Source: Fistularia commersonii | Taxonomy: Eukaryota > Chordata > Actinopteri > Syngnathiformes > Fistulariidae | DNA length: 64,000 bases | NCBI GenBank assembly: GCA_037954325.1 | Contig: JBBMNZ010000015.1 | Coordinates: 13,744,501-13,808,500, forward strand | Direction: 5' to 3' | Shown: positions 27,401 to 38,100 of the stretch, one piece after another | How the letters are laid out: each line of letters opens with the position of its first letter | Numbering within the stretch: the stretch's first letter is position 1 | Notes under the pieces: generated by a model | Told to the model about the DNA's origin: nothing | The model's database searches: none | The model's input: the letters and a program-made list of their open reading frames with translations, nothing else | Translations under genes and position numbers: made by a program

Positions 27401-29642
27401 CTTTTCAAGCCGTAAGTGCCTTTGCTGCTGCTTGTTAAAGATCTAGCAATGTGTACATCGTGCACAAATAAAAAAAAAAATCATGATTGCAACATTCATG
27501 CAATTGGGTGACATATGTGATCTAATCATAGTGCATGATGGATATAAATGCAGTTAAATATAATAAACACAAATCCAACACTAATTCACAAATACACTGT
27601 AAAGCTAGAATGCATTTATTGCCAGTTTATACTCAAGCACGTGCATCCACACACACACACACACGCACACAGCACACACACGGTCTCTGCTCTCGTTTCC
27701 TCTCCGATTCCAGGCAAGAGTGTGTCCGGCCAGCAGGACATCATGCTGCACACAGCTGATCAGAGTCCAAGCAAAAAAATAAATAAAGAAATAAAAGGGA
27801 GAAACAATTGGAGGCTCAGGCTTTTATCCTCAGAACCAGCCAGCGGAGCCAGTATCTGGCAGTCCTGCTGCAGTTGGTAAGCTGATACGTTTAGTTTTAG
27901 GCTTATTATTATTATAATCTGGCTAGGGCTCACTTGGAGTTGTAATGTGTGTGTGTGTGTGTGTGTGTGTGTGGTTGGGGGGGGTCTTCTTTGTCCTTGA
28001 AGTAACTGCTTCATGTAATTTACCAAGTGAAATAAACATGGATCTATGTATTAGGATATAAACAGCATCTTAACTGTTTGCATTCATTTTAATTATTAGC
28101 GGCTCACAAATAATCTTATCTCTCTGAATTATAATGTGGCGTATTCAACCCGATTGACCGAAAATCTTCAGGATTTTTTTTAGTTTTTTTACTTTACTCT
28201 CCGCTATTAGGCTTAATTCCAAATGTAGGCCATCCTAAAAGTCCAGACTCCGGTGGAGACGCACAGCAAACCCATCCAGAGGTCCTGCTTATGTTACATA
28301 TCAAATTTGAAATATATCTCGCATTCCGAATAAATCGAAGCTAGGATCAGAATCGGAATCAGACATTTTTGATTTGCCATGTAGTTTTCACGTGCAAGGA
28401 ATTTGCTGTAGTATAGCGGTGCCTATCGGACAACGTAGAATAATAATGAAAATAAGCGACATCACTGATTGAAAACTTAAAATAAGAAAATGTAACAGAA
28501 ACAGTAAATTTGTCAGTGACAACCAGTCATCTCTGTTGTCTTGTTACATAAATAAACAACATTTGAATACCTGGGCATCTTGCAAAGCTCGTATTATATT
28601 TGTCATTTTCTACCTTTCTTATAAAGTTGATGTCATTTATTTGTTTTGACTTTTTAGTATTTTATTTTCCTGACACAGGAACACGAGATCATATTCGGGT
28701 GATCGGACGGGGCTAAATTTTGTTCTCAGATGGCTGGAATGTGAAAAGATATGAAGACAATTAACATTTTATATCAGGTCCTCTATGTCAGGTCCTTTTG
28801 TTCCATCCTTTTTTCACTTAATGTATGTTATTAATAGCCGCATTGTTTGCACCGTATTGTTTGTCGGACTCATCTATCATCCTGCTCCGCAGCCACAAAA
28901 GACAAGCGGAGTCGGTTCGGAGTGCTTCACGGAGTCCCCTTTAAACAAATTAATAAATGAGAAAAACGAGCAAAGTCTGACATCATATAATAAAAATTTA
29001 TTAGACTTATATTCATCTCTACAGTCAGACATTTATACTCTTGCTGGTTTGATTGTATGTGTGATTACATGATGAATTTGACACATTCGTCCGTCCTGCT
29101 GTTCTCGCCGGCATCCCATCATGGATGCATGACGGTAACCTCATATCTTCTGCCGAGTCCCTGGGCTCTCTCAGGTTCCCGGAATCTACTGCAGCGCTCC
29201 AGCCAGCCGTCCACCATTGTTATTGCTGTGTCATTTTCGCTATTTCCACGTATCTGTTAGCACTGATTTGTACCTCATAACCCCCGTCGAGGCAAAAGGC
29301 CGCCCGCATTGAGCCGGGATCTGTACAGTAAAACCAGTTGTTTCCTCGCCGCTGCGTCGCCAAATGCTTGCTCATTTTGAGCTTCTGCCCAAACATGTGG
29401 TCCAGATCTAGAAACCTTGTCTACATGGAAAGCGCCATTCAATATGCCCAATAAACATAAACGCTATCGCTCCAGGTTAATGTTAGCACGACCGGTGAAA
29501 ATGAATCGGGACAAAACATAGCTACTGTTTTTCCTTTTAGCTGTTCGGCGTCAGATGTCTTTCTGCGGCCGATCGACCCTTTTCGTACCGAGACTTCCAC
29601 GCGGTGAACGCTAATGTTGACCCGGTGTGTGTTTCTCTGCAG
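24478..29642. other. Sequence upstream of clmp exon 2, no exon seen
   Basis: Probably clmp intron 1. Contains AT and CA/GT repeats (26138-26163, 27649-27680, 27946-27973), T-runs, and SINE-like scraps at 25955-26000 and 27345-27415. I could not identify the clmp first exon. Confidence 0.5.
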
Positions 29643-29800
29643 GCCTGCTTGGTGTGCTGACAACATGCGCCCAAACAGAGATGAAGCGGGTGGTTGGAGA
29701 CAACGCCACCCTGCCCTGTCACCATCAGTTCTGGGTGGGTGACGACGGCACGCTGGACATCGAATGGCTTTACCTCAAGCCGACCAACAGGCAGCGAGTG
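29643..29800 (+). CDS. clmp: clmp exon 2: signal-peptide end and first half of Ig V domain
   Basis: The acceptor is TTTCTCTGCAG and the donor GTGAGT. The exon begins with two bases of a codon split after its first base, which is usual at a signal-peptide/Ig junction, and ends on a codon boundary. It encodes the hydrophobic LLGVLTT, then TEMKRVVGDNATLPCHHQ and DGTLDIEWLYLK. These align with human TEIKRVAEEKVTLPCHHQ and DTLDIEWLL. NAT is a potential N-glycosylation site just before the first Ig cysteine. Confidence 0.95.
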
Positions 29801-32800
29801 GTGAGTGTGTTTACCCGCAAGATCTGTGGGTTCACTGGTCGAAGGTGAGAGCCTGATTGTTGAAGACGAGAGATAGATATGACGCGAATAAGAATCTACA
29901 AATAGAGATGTTCGAATTTTGCGACCTGTCACAGAGGAACGGCTAGCTGGAGAGAGAGGTGAGCTTTCGTTTCGCTAGAAATACATTAATTCACGAAAAG
30001 CACCCCCTTTTGATCTTGGCTGGTTAATCCGCAAAACAAAACAGCGGGACTCCAAAACTGACATCTTCCACCGAGGCTGAGAAATCCCACAAGTTGAACG
30101 CGTCTGTCTTTTGTTTTGTTTTCACGAAAATCCTAAGGAACGCGCAGAATAGCATGCGCTTATTAAAACCGATTGAGGATATAAACTGATGCAAAAACCT
30201 AGAGGCCACAAGGATTATTTGGGGGGAAATAATGAAGTAGAAGAAGACGGTCAATGTCAAAACAATGCTATTTTCACTATATTACACTGGGGAAACACTG
30301 CAGCCATGACGGTCACGCACTGGCAAGTCCTCTCTCTTTTTCTTCATCTTCCTCGTTTAGCCAGACATGACAAACAAAAAACAAAAAAAATCAATAGCAT
30401 AATTGGCAATTACTTGTTTCTGCCCCGTAATTTGTCTCTCTTGTGAAGCCTCATCATATTCTTCATGCCATTCCTGCAGCCTGCATCCTGCTTGGCTAAA
30501 CACATTAATCTGCTGAAAACATGGAACGAAATGACGCCTGCGCCGCCCAAACCAATCACGGCGCAGACCTAAATCATCCGAAAGACAAACACGAGACCGT
30601 AAAACGTCAGAGTGTTGGAGGCGACCAGTATTAAATTCAATGGGCCGATCCTTTTCGGATGCCGGCCCCTCGATCGTTTTCATGCTCCTCTAAAAATCAC
30701 ATAACTTCCCTTGTCATTCATTATCTATACCGCTTATCCAGCGCTGCGCTTCTGGTCGCAAGTGGCGCCGGAGCGTATCCGAGCTCTTACTGGCCGAGAG
30801 ACGAGCTCACCAGTCGATCACAGGGCCGCACATAGAGACGTACAACCGTTCATCCTCTCATTCACACGTCTGGGGAATTTAAGGTCCGATGAACCTCCGT
30901 GCTTTGGATGATACCATTCTGCGATTTAGCAATAACGTCCGACAAGAGAGTTTCAAGACCGTACGACGCTATTCTGATTGTATTCCAGCCTGCTTTAGTG
31001 CGCTTTCACAGAGAGTGATGACATTTTCCAGGAATTCTCTGTTTTCCCCCGGCTGTCATTGGTTGACAGAAATAGTTCACACGACGGAAACGATTCCACC
31101 GATTACGCACTGGAGGGAGCTTGTTCTTGCAATATTCAAAAGTTTCATTGAATACATAATAACGTTTGCAAATTTATCGATAGCCCTTACATCAAGGTTG
31201 AGCTAACCAAGTAATTCATCATTTGGCAAAGAGGATTTTTATTTTCATTTTTTATTGCTCTCGCTGTTATATATTTTGGCTGCCATTACGAAGGGCGGGA
31301 ATGAGTAGATGTGCATTTGCCTCAGATAGTCCGGGAGCCGTGCCTAAAATATTGTCCATTTCCTTTATGTGAATTTACATCAAGCCTCCGCCCATGACTA
31401 AGACGTATAGCTGTGTATAAATCAAAACAATATACACGCCAGGGTAGGGCACAGTTTTCTGTAGATGTGCCATCATGGTGTGTTTATCACATCCCTGCCC
31501 ACCCGTCGCTTTCTCCCCACCAGGTGATAACCTATTTTGCTGGACGTGTCTATGACCCCAACGAAGCGGAGCGTGGCCGCATCGCCTTCGCCGGAGAGTA
31601 CCTAAAAGGTGACGCCTCCCTGCTGATCAGTGACTTGTCTCTGATAGACTCAGGAGAGTACAGCTGCAAAGTCAAGACGGGTGCACAATACCACTGGAGC
31701 ACCGTTACTCTCATCGTGCTGGGTAAGTGTCAGACAGCACTTAGACTCATAAGTGAAACCGCGGAAAAAGGCTCGCGGGAGCAAGGCGCTATCGGTTGTG
31801 CCACAAAACCGCCGAGATTTTCATGTTCCAACAAATGGGTATTTAGGGGAAGTGTATTTTCCATGTTGGTTAAAGATCATAGGTGGTATATTCATTACGC
31901 ATCTGAGTGGAAACCCTATTTCCTTATTTTTTAAAAATAATTTATTCATCACCCTTCACATCTGCCCTGAGATTTTACTTCTAAAACCCAATGAATTAAA
32001 AAAAAATCTTTATTTGATCTCTAAACAACTCACAGCTCCAGGGATCAGCAACATTTACCACTAAAAGAGCCATTTGGAACCGTTTCCCCACAGTAAAGAA
32101 AAAAATGGGAGCCACACAACCCTTGTGAAATGTAAAATGAATTAATACGGCATATAACTATTTTTTTCTTTTGGGGGGGGGTCGAGTTTTTTTTTTGGCC
32201 TTTTTGCTATAAATAAACAAAATATGTGTTGCATTTTTCTTTTAATCAATGAATAACTTCAGAGAAAACAAAATTACATTTCTGCATGCAACAAAACATT
32301 TTGAACTCTCCAAAAAAAGACATTGAGTTGAAGTTTACTTCTATTACTTCAATTTAAGTCCTTCTTGAAACTGTGAAAAAAAACACAAACTTAAATTACC
32401 CACCGGCATCAAACCAAAAACGCCATCCTCTCGATTTACTGGGGTCACAAGAAAATTTTTAACACATTTAGATGTGACAAGATCGCCGTAATCTTCAAAT
32501 TTAAAATGACATTTTAAAAATGAATAAAGTAAAATGGAAGACATTTAAATTAAATATTTTCAAAAGCCGCCGGGAGCCGCTTCAAAAGGAATCAAAGAGC
32601 CGCAGGTTGCCGACCCCTGGCCCGGACCATAATCCGAATAAAATGCTGCACGACATCTGCTGCTTCACGCAGCCCGACTCTGAAGACTCCCGCGTCGGCC
32701 TACGGTTGCGCCGTAGTTAACACTCAATCGCAGCAGCTGGGCTCTCCATTTTCACCCACAGCGCCTTTTTTTTTTTCCCTTCCTGCTGCAGAGGCAGCAA

Positions 32801-35800
32801 TTACCAGTGTAGGTAACAGCTCGGCTCTGCCCGGCAAATCAGTCCCAGCACGGGACTTCAGAAAAAAGGGACCCCTCCGGCTTAAGTCATCTGAGACGCG
32901 CTCAGATGGAGGCCGAGCGACGGAGATGTCGTGTCCAGCAGATGGGGAAAATGTCTTTGTGGTTACAATAAAGAGGCTTTCAACATATTGAACACCCGTT
33001 GTCAAGGATGGGATTGAAAGTAATATAAATATCATTCACGCTCAATGAAAACAGTCACACATCAGCGTTCGTAAACGCATTTAATTTTCCGTCATCGAAG
33101 GGTTTCGCCGAAAGAGTTAATCGAAGCTCTCATTCCCTGTGACTGCTCTTAATTCTGCGATACTTGGAACGGCATTAATAACCTCCCTTGAGATGTTTTA
33201 TGTTGCAAAGATACCTGGCTTCCAAAAATCCAGAGGTGCAGCGACACAAATCAACTTCAGCCGCCTTCGATTGGTTGACCGATGGCTTGTTGAAACTCTA
33301 TTAAACCCGTAAAGGGGAACGGCCCATCAATAATGCATTTAATCCCACAGCAACAGTAAACACGGGCTTTCTATTCAATACTACAACCCTACAATTACAT
33401 AAATGGCAGATTTAAGTGCGCTCCCCCCCTTTCAATTATTTACCATTCTCTTTGACTGCCAGCTGATCCATTTGCAGAAGAGCTCAGACTTTAAGACATT
33501 AAGCTGCGATGTTTGCTCTTACCGCGGTCCAGCTCTGCCCCACCACAGCGACCTTTGGGCCTCGGACAGTGTTCTTCTCCATAAATCCCATTAATATGAG
33601 TGTGTGCGTGCAAGATCTCCTCTTAGCCTGCCTCATTTGTTGAATTGGCCTCATCGATTGGATTTGCATTTTCTGAAAAAAATCTGTGAGTCACAAATGC
33701 AGATTAAATTGTCGACTTCAGATAGATAATAAAAAAAATGTAAAAATCAGATATTCATTGCAGACATTGGTGATTGGATTTACATTTTCTGAAAAATGCT
33801 GTGTGTCACAAATCCAGATTTGTGTTGACATCTTCAGGTATCAAATAAAAAAATATCTAAAAACCTGTTTTTTATCACAGAACTTGTTGATTGGATTTAT
33901 ATTTTTGTGAAAAAAAACGCTGTGTGTCACAAAATGCAATTCGGGTTGGAAAAAAAAAAAAATTAACAAAACTGCTTTTCATTGCAGAACTTGTCGAAAC
34001 ATAAATAGCTACGGAAATAATGTTTGAAATTTTTGTCGGCACAGCAGGACACACAATAGTTCTGTTCCCTACTGAGTCGCATTTCACCAGACAAACATCA
34101 CAACCATTTAAAATAAACATGTTCGTTTCCAGAAAACCTCCAAAGTAATGTAACATCAGGATAAAGCAAGGGATGGGAAGCTCCGAGTGACCATCTGTTT
34201 TATGTCACTATCTTTTCAAACTAGTTTAATGCTTTGCCTAAACTCTCCACCCTCGCCACTGGCCATTAAGAGTCCTTCTGGCAGTCGGTTACCCACATGG
34301 ACGCAATTATTGTTAAATGGTTTTGCCCTTGTCCCATATTTAGCCATTCAAGCTAGAAATGATTTCAGAACTGACATCACAAAGGAATCTGTTCATCGGC
34401 CAGGATATTCGTACTGCTGCCGCCCGATGACCTGGACCTGACGGTCTGAAATCGATACATGCTGAAATTTCTCAGACATATTTTATTTGCTGTGCCATGT
34501 TTAAGCTACTTCAAGTCCAGTGATGTTATTGATGAAACACAATGGGGCAGAGGGGAACCAAAAAAAAAAAAAAGGAATATTTGGATTTTTTTTTTTTTTT
34601 TCACCACTTTGTAATTTTTTATTTTTTTTACATCTTTATTCTTTCTTTTGAATCTGTATTTTGTGTTTAAGTATATATCTTTACATTGTCCCTGAGTGTC
34701 AAGTAAGGCACCTCAAAAATGTAAATCATCATCATTATTATTATTATTATTATTATTATTGTTATTATTACCATTACTATATCAGAGTCTGAAAGGAGGA
34801 GAATTAGTTGTTAAAATTAGAGTACAAATGAGCTGATGTTAAAGAGTACTAAATAGTGTTGATATTTTAGGAACAACTTTTTTGGGAGGGGGGCTTTATG
34901 GATAGAGTGAAAGAGGACATGAATTTAGGTGGTGTTTTTGAAGAGGATGCAGAGAAGAGGGTTCGATAGAGTCAGGTGATTGGCTGTTGCGACGCCCTAA
35001 ATTGAAAGATGTTATGATCAACGCTATGAAAAAGCAGGGTTAAACTCTAACACAAGGAAAGATAATTTACATAAATGTCACCAAAGCCTGAATTTCAGGG
35101 CTGTGCATATACCGTTCAGATTTGTTCCACAAACAACGCGTCTCGCTCAAATTCACATTTCCAGCGGGGTGACAGGTTTCATTTACGATGCTTCGTCTCT
35201 ACGTTAGCCCGCAGGCATCCGTCTCCCCGGGGGATACGTGTATGAAAGAACATAATGCAGCTGTATCTGTATTTGTCTGTGACTATCTACCCGCAGTGAA
35301 GCCATCAAAACCGCGGTGCTGGATGGAGGGCAAGCTTTTGGAGGGTGGCGACGTTAAGATGAGTTGCAAATCTGCCGATGGCTCCGATCCTATCCAATAT
35401 AAATGGGAGCGGTTATTGGACAAGGGCAAGTACGTTGGCAAGCTGCCTCCACTCGCCCTAATAGGTAAGGTTTCTGTACGAAGTTAAGCTCCAAAAATAT
35501 GCGACGCTATATTAGCGACGGCCAAGTTTATTACACTGATGGGCTTTGAATTATTTGTGCGCCGAACGTGCGTTTTACGGTTTTATCTCACTTAATTGAT
35601 TCAACAGATTTGAAAAACCCGGAGATCGTGACATTAAGAAACTTGACGAAGGAAAGTGCCGGAGTGTACAAATGCACCGCCAGCAATGACGTTGGAGAAG
35701 AAAGCTGCATCGTAGAGGTCAAGATGCACTGTGAGTAGGCCGCGCCAAACAGCTTCCCAAAATTACTTTGATAAATTCTAAACATGTGTCATCCACCCAT

Positions 35801-36802
35801 CCATCCATTGTCTACCTCTTATCCTACGAATGCTAGCTACTAATGCTATCATATTAACGCTTGCCAGTCAATCGTAGGCCCGCATACACAGACAGACAAC
35901 CATGCACTCACTTATTTGCACAAAATTTCCCCAATTTTTCCTGTTAACGTGCTGCATATTTTCCATCAGAGGAAACCCACGCAGGGATCACATGCAGAAA
36001 TCGAAACGAGGTCCTCCGAGCGGCCGACGCTCTAAAAGTGGCGCCACCTTGTCGCGCGCTAAACTTGTGCGATAACCCCGAGATAACATCGTAAAATCCC
36101 GGGCACGATTTCGATACGTCTGTGGTTATTTTTCACGGGCCCGCCTGTGTGTGCAGACGTGAGGGGGATGGGCGTGGTGGCGGGAGCCGTGGTCGGCGTA
36201 TCCTTCGGCGTGCTCCTCATCATCCTCATCATTTGGCTGGTGTTCCGCAAGAAGGAGATGAAGAAATATGAAGAAGAGGAGACCCCGAATGAGATCAGGT
36301 ATAAAACGACGCGTCGAGAAACCCTCGCTGCTCGTGTTTTCCCAGTTGATGTCAAGTCGATATTGAATAAAAATGAGAAAAATAAGAAATTGACCGGTGA
36401 AGGGCACCTCTTAAAAATCATTACAGGGAGGATGCAGAAGCCCCCAAAGCCAAATTGGTGAAGCCCAACTCGCTGTCCTCATCCCGCTCTGGCAGCTCCC
36501 GCTCTGGCACGTCCTCCACCCAGTCCATGGTCCACAACTTGGCCTCCCGAGGGCAGCGGCCTTGCGTCCCTGCCGTGGCCGCTCTCAAGGAGAACTGCCA
36601 AGCCTCCACCTTGCCTCAGGCTGCTCCCGGCTATAATCAGACTGTCCCCAAGACCCCCGAGCCCCGTTCTACGCCCACCTCCACGTCTACCTCCAACTCC
36701 AAGCCCAGCCCTCCCCCGAAACTGAGCCCTGCGAACCTAAGCCGTATGGGGGCCACCCCTGTTATGATCCCCACCCAAACCAAGGCCTTCCAGACTGTGT
36801 AG
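29643..36802 (+). CDS. clmp: clmp, CXADR-like membrane protein, exons 2-7
   Basis: This is a type I membrane adhesion protein of the CTX/CAR immunoglobulin family that acts at epithelial cell junctions; loss of human CLMP causes congenital short bowel syndrome (family knowledge). Joining 29643-29800, 31524-31722, 35297-35464, 35608-35730, 36157-36298 and 36427-36802 gives one open frame of about 388 residues, against 373 in human CLMP. In order it encodes the end of a signal peptide, an Ig V domain (Cys in LPCHHQ, DIEW, Cys in YSCKVK), an Ig C2 domain (MSCKS, YKCTASN), a transmembrane helix, a basic stop-transfer and YEEEETPNEIREDAEAP, which is nearly identical to human. The C-terminus is KAFQTV (human RAFQTV). 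Every junction is GT-AG and all phases agree. The first coding exon, with the start codon, was not found and may lie left of the window. Confidence 0.95.
29801..31523 (+). other. clmp: clmp intron 2, with a reversed SINE remnant
   Basis: Donor GTGAGT, acceptor CACCAG. 30714-30895 is a SINE in reverse orientation (ATTATCTATACCGCTTATCC, CATTCACACGTCTGGGGAAT). No other exon supported. Confidence 0.8.
30714..30895 (-). repeat. Teleost SINE tail, reverse orientation
   Basis: TACCGCTTATCC, CAGTCGATCACAGGGCCGCA, GAGACGTACAACCGTTCATC and GGGGAATTTAAGGTC appear in the usual order. Diverged, 5' part missing. Confidence 0.8.
31524..31722 (+). CDS. clmp: clmp exon 3: second half of Ig V domain
   Basis: The acceptor is CTCCCCACCAG and the donor GTAAGT. 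It starts on a codon boundary with VITYFAGRVYDP and ends one base into a codon. GRIAFAGEYLKGDASL and DSGEYSCKVK carry the conserved D-x-G-x-Y-x-C motif and the second V-domain cysteine. Human has GRVAFASNFLAGDASL and DEGRYTCKVK. Confidence 0.95.
32039..32619 (+). mobile_element. Non-autonomous hAT-like element, family C, copy 2
   Basis: Ends CAGGGATCAGCAAC and GTTGCCGACCCCTG are inverted repeats. AAAAGAGCCATTTGGAACCG and AAGAGCCGCAGG lie subterminally. 581 bp, no coding frame, no clear 8-bp duplication left (CACAGCTC versus GCCCGGAC). Confidence 0.8.
33657..33997. repeat. Three tandem copies of a 108-117-bp unit in clmp intron 3
   Basis: Units start at 33657, 33773 and 33890 with ATTGGATTT(G/A/T)(C/T)ATTTT. 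Each continues to a TG(A/T)GTCACAAA block and an A-rich stretch; the units end CATTGCAGACATTGGTG, ATCACAGAACTTGTTG and CATTGCAGAACTTGTCG. Divergence is moderate. Confidence 0.9.
35297..35464 (+). CDS. clmp: clmp exon 4: first half of Ig C2 domain
   Basis: The acceptor is CTACCCGCAG and the donor GTAAGG. The split codon completes to Val, giving VKPSKPRCWMEGKLLEGGD and then MSCKSADGSDPIQYKWERL. Human has VRPSKPKCELEGELTEGSD and LQCESSSGTEPIVYYWQRI. The extra Cys in PRC is one of the second disulfide pair typical of the CTX family. Confidence 0.95.
35608..35730 (+). CDS. clmp: clmp exon 5: second half of Ig C2 domain
   Basis: The acceptor is TTGATTCAACAG and the donor GTGAGT. It encodes LRNLTKESAGVYKCTASNDV followed by GEESCIVEVKM. 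NLT is a potential glycosylation site at the same place as human QNLTMS. YKC is the second C2 cysteine and EESC carries the partner of the extra CTX-type disulfide. Both boundaries are split after the first codon base. Confidence 0.94.
35785..36050 (-). repeat. SINE remnant in clmp intron 5
   Basis: Reversed, heavily diverged: CATCCATTGTCTACCTCTTA, CCAGTCAATCGTAGGCCCGC, GAAACCCACGCAGGGATCAC and AAATCGAAACGAGGTCCTCC. It fills most of the intron between exons 5 and 6. Confidence 0.65.
36157..36298 (+). CDS. clmp: clmp exon 6: transmembrane helix and juxtamembrane segment
   Basis: The acceptor is TGTGTGTGCAG and the donor GTATAA, a weaker donor. The exon encodes YVRGMGVVAGAVVG, the hydrophobic run FGVLLIILIIWLVF, the basic anchor RKKEMKK and YEEEETPNEI. 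Human CLMP has YVQSIGMVAGAVTG and YEEEERPNEI at the same place. An Arg codon is split across the intron to exon 7. Confidence 0.95.
36427..36802 (+). CDS. clmp: clmp exon 7: cytoplasmic tail, with stop codon
   Basis: The acceptor is AAATCATTACAG and the stop is TAG at 36800-36802. EDAEAPKAKLVKP matches human EDAEAPKARLVKP, and the end PVMIPTQTKAFQTV matches PSMIPSQSRAFQTV. Between them lie a Ser/Arg-rich run (SSSRSGSSRSG) and a Ser/Thr/Pro-rich stretch (TSTSTSNSKPSPPP) that human lacks in this form. The last four residues FQTV do not fit a class I PDZ ligand because position -2 is Gln. Confidence 0.95.
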
Positions 36803-38100
36803 ACTCCGAGTCCGTTATTTCAGTGCTGAACCCAAGTGTTACAAGGATCCTGTGATATTATTTAGATACAGTCACCTCACCAATCGCAACCTGAAGGACA
36901 CGTGACGTACGGCTGTCAAACTCTGGAGAATCTCTGATTTACACCCACACCATTAGAACGGATTTCTTCAGAAGCGGGTTTTTTTGCTGGTTTTTTTTTC
37001 GCCCTCCGAGCAACAGCTCTAATGAAGGTTTAGTTTGTGTTGTAATCACATCGATTAGCGCCTGGATGCTAATGGAAGGAAATAATTGCTCCTAATATGA
37101 GTTATTTGGATGAAATTAAAAGGTGCGGCAAGACTGAAAATAAAGGGAAAAAAAAAAAGACAGTACGGCGACTTCATCGTCTTTGCAGACGAGAGACACT
37201 TCCTTCACCAGAATTTCTTCAGAGGATCACTCTTACGTATGTTTCAAACCACCGTTCCCGACCACCTTACGGCTCCCCTCCCCAAAGCCTGTCGCAAATG
37301 AAAACAAGGCGAAAACTTCGGGTTGTTGTGAGAACGGGATGAATGGCTCTGATTGTATTCGCGTGGACACTTAACTTCCAAACCCCACCTTTGGTGTCAT
37401 TCATACGTAACGTAGACACACGAGACCCCGGACACTTCCTCCGAAATGACGTACATTTTTTCCCTTTTTCCGAGCTGGTTTTTACTGGAATCGTTTCCCG
37501 GCTTTGTAGCCTTTTTCTTTTTGGGGTTGTTATTTTTTTTTGACATAATCATGGCGTAATAATATCTCTGAAGATTGTCAAAGGGGTTAGGCCGAAGCCC
37601 TTTTTTTTGAGAAAGTGCCAGATTTCAGCGCTTCATGCACGTTGCTCCTTGCGTCCTGTCGAGTCGAGAGCAAAACCATGTTTTTCCGATCCATAAATGA
37701 AAAGTCGGTATGAATGTGATGCGAAATGAGATGCGTTAATGTACAGTTTTTTGTTGTTTGTTTGTTTTTTTTTTACACGCAATAAGTTGAATTCGTCCAT
37801 GTTAAGAAAAAAAAAGGTTGTCTTAAGAGTTACAATGACTCATTTAATACTTTATATAGAGACAAAACACAATCACCTTCTGTAATCCTAATATAACATT
37901 TCCTTCCAGCTCTTTTTGTCGAATATGGACATTTGGAAATACACGTCAAATACGACAGCGGGCGTCAGTGTCATGGAAACCTTTCCAAAAACATCATTCA
38001 GTCAGGGTACGGCAAATACTGTCATCTTCTGCACTTGGACATCCATTACTTTTATATAAAAATAAAATGTAAAAAAAAAAAAAAAGGAACAATACCTTTC
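36803..38100 (+). other. clmp: clmp 3' untranslated region, end uncertain
   Basis: This is non-coding sequence after the clmp stop codon. AATAAA occurs at 37139-37144 and again at 38061-38066, the second followed at once by an A-run. Either could be the poly(A) signal, but the sequence alone does not decide the transcript end. Confidence 0.4.

Larger units (their letters stand above)
31723..35296 (+). other. clmp: clmp intron 3
   Basis: At 3.6 kb it is the longest intron seen in clmp. Holds a hAT-like element (32039-32619), a three-copy tandem repeat (33657-33997) and a short TTA repeat (34734-34761). No extra exon supported. Confidence 0.85.

Noticed and set aside
33657..33997. CRISPR array
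   Set aside because: Repeats are about 116 bp with no spacers, in a vertebrate intron.
36059..36609. Minus-strand frames over clmp exons 6-7
   Set aside because: Shadows of GC-rich clmp coding sequence; the plus strand is supported by homology and splice sites.
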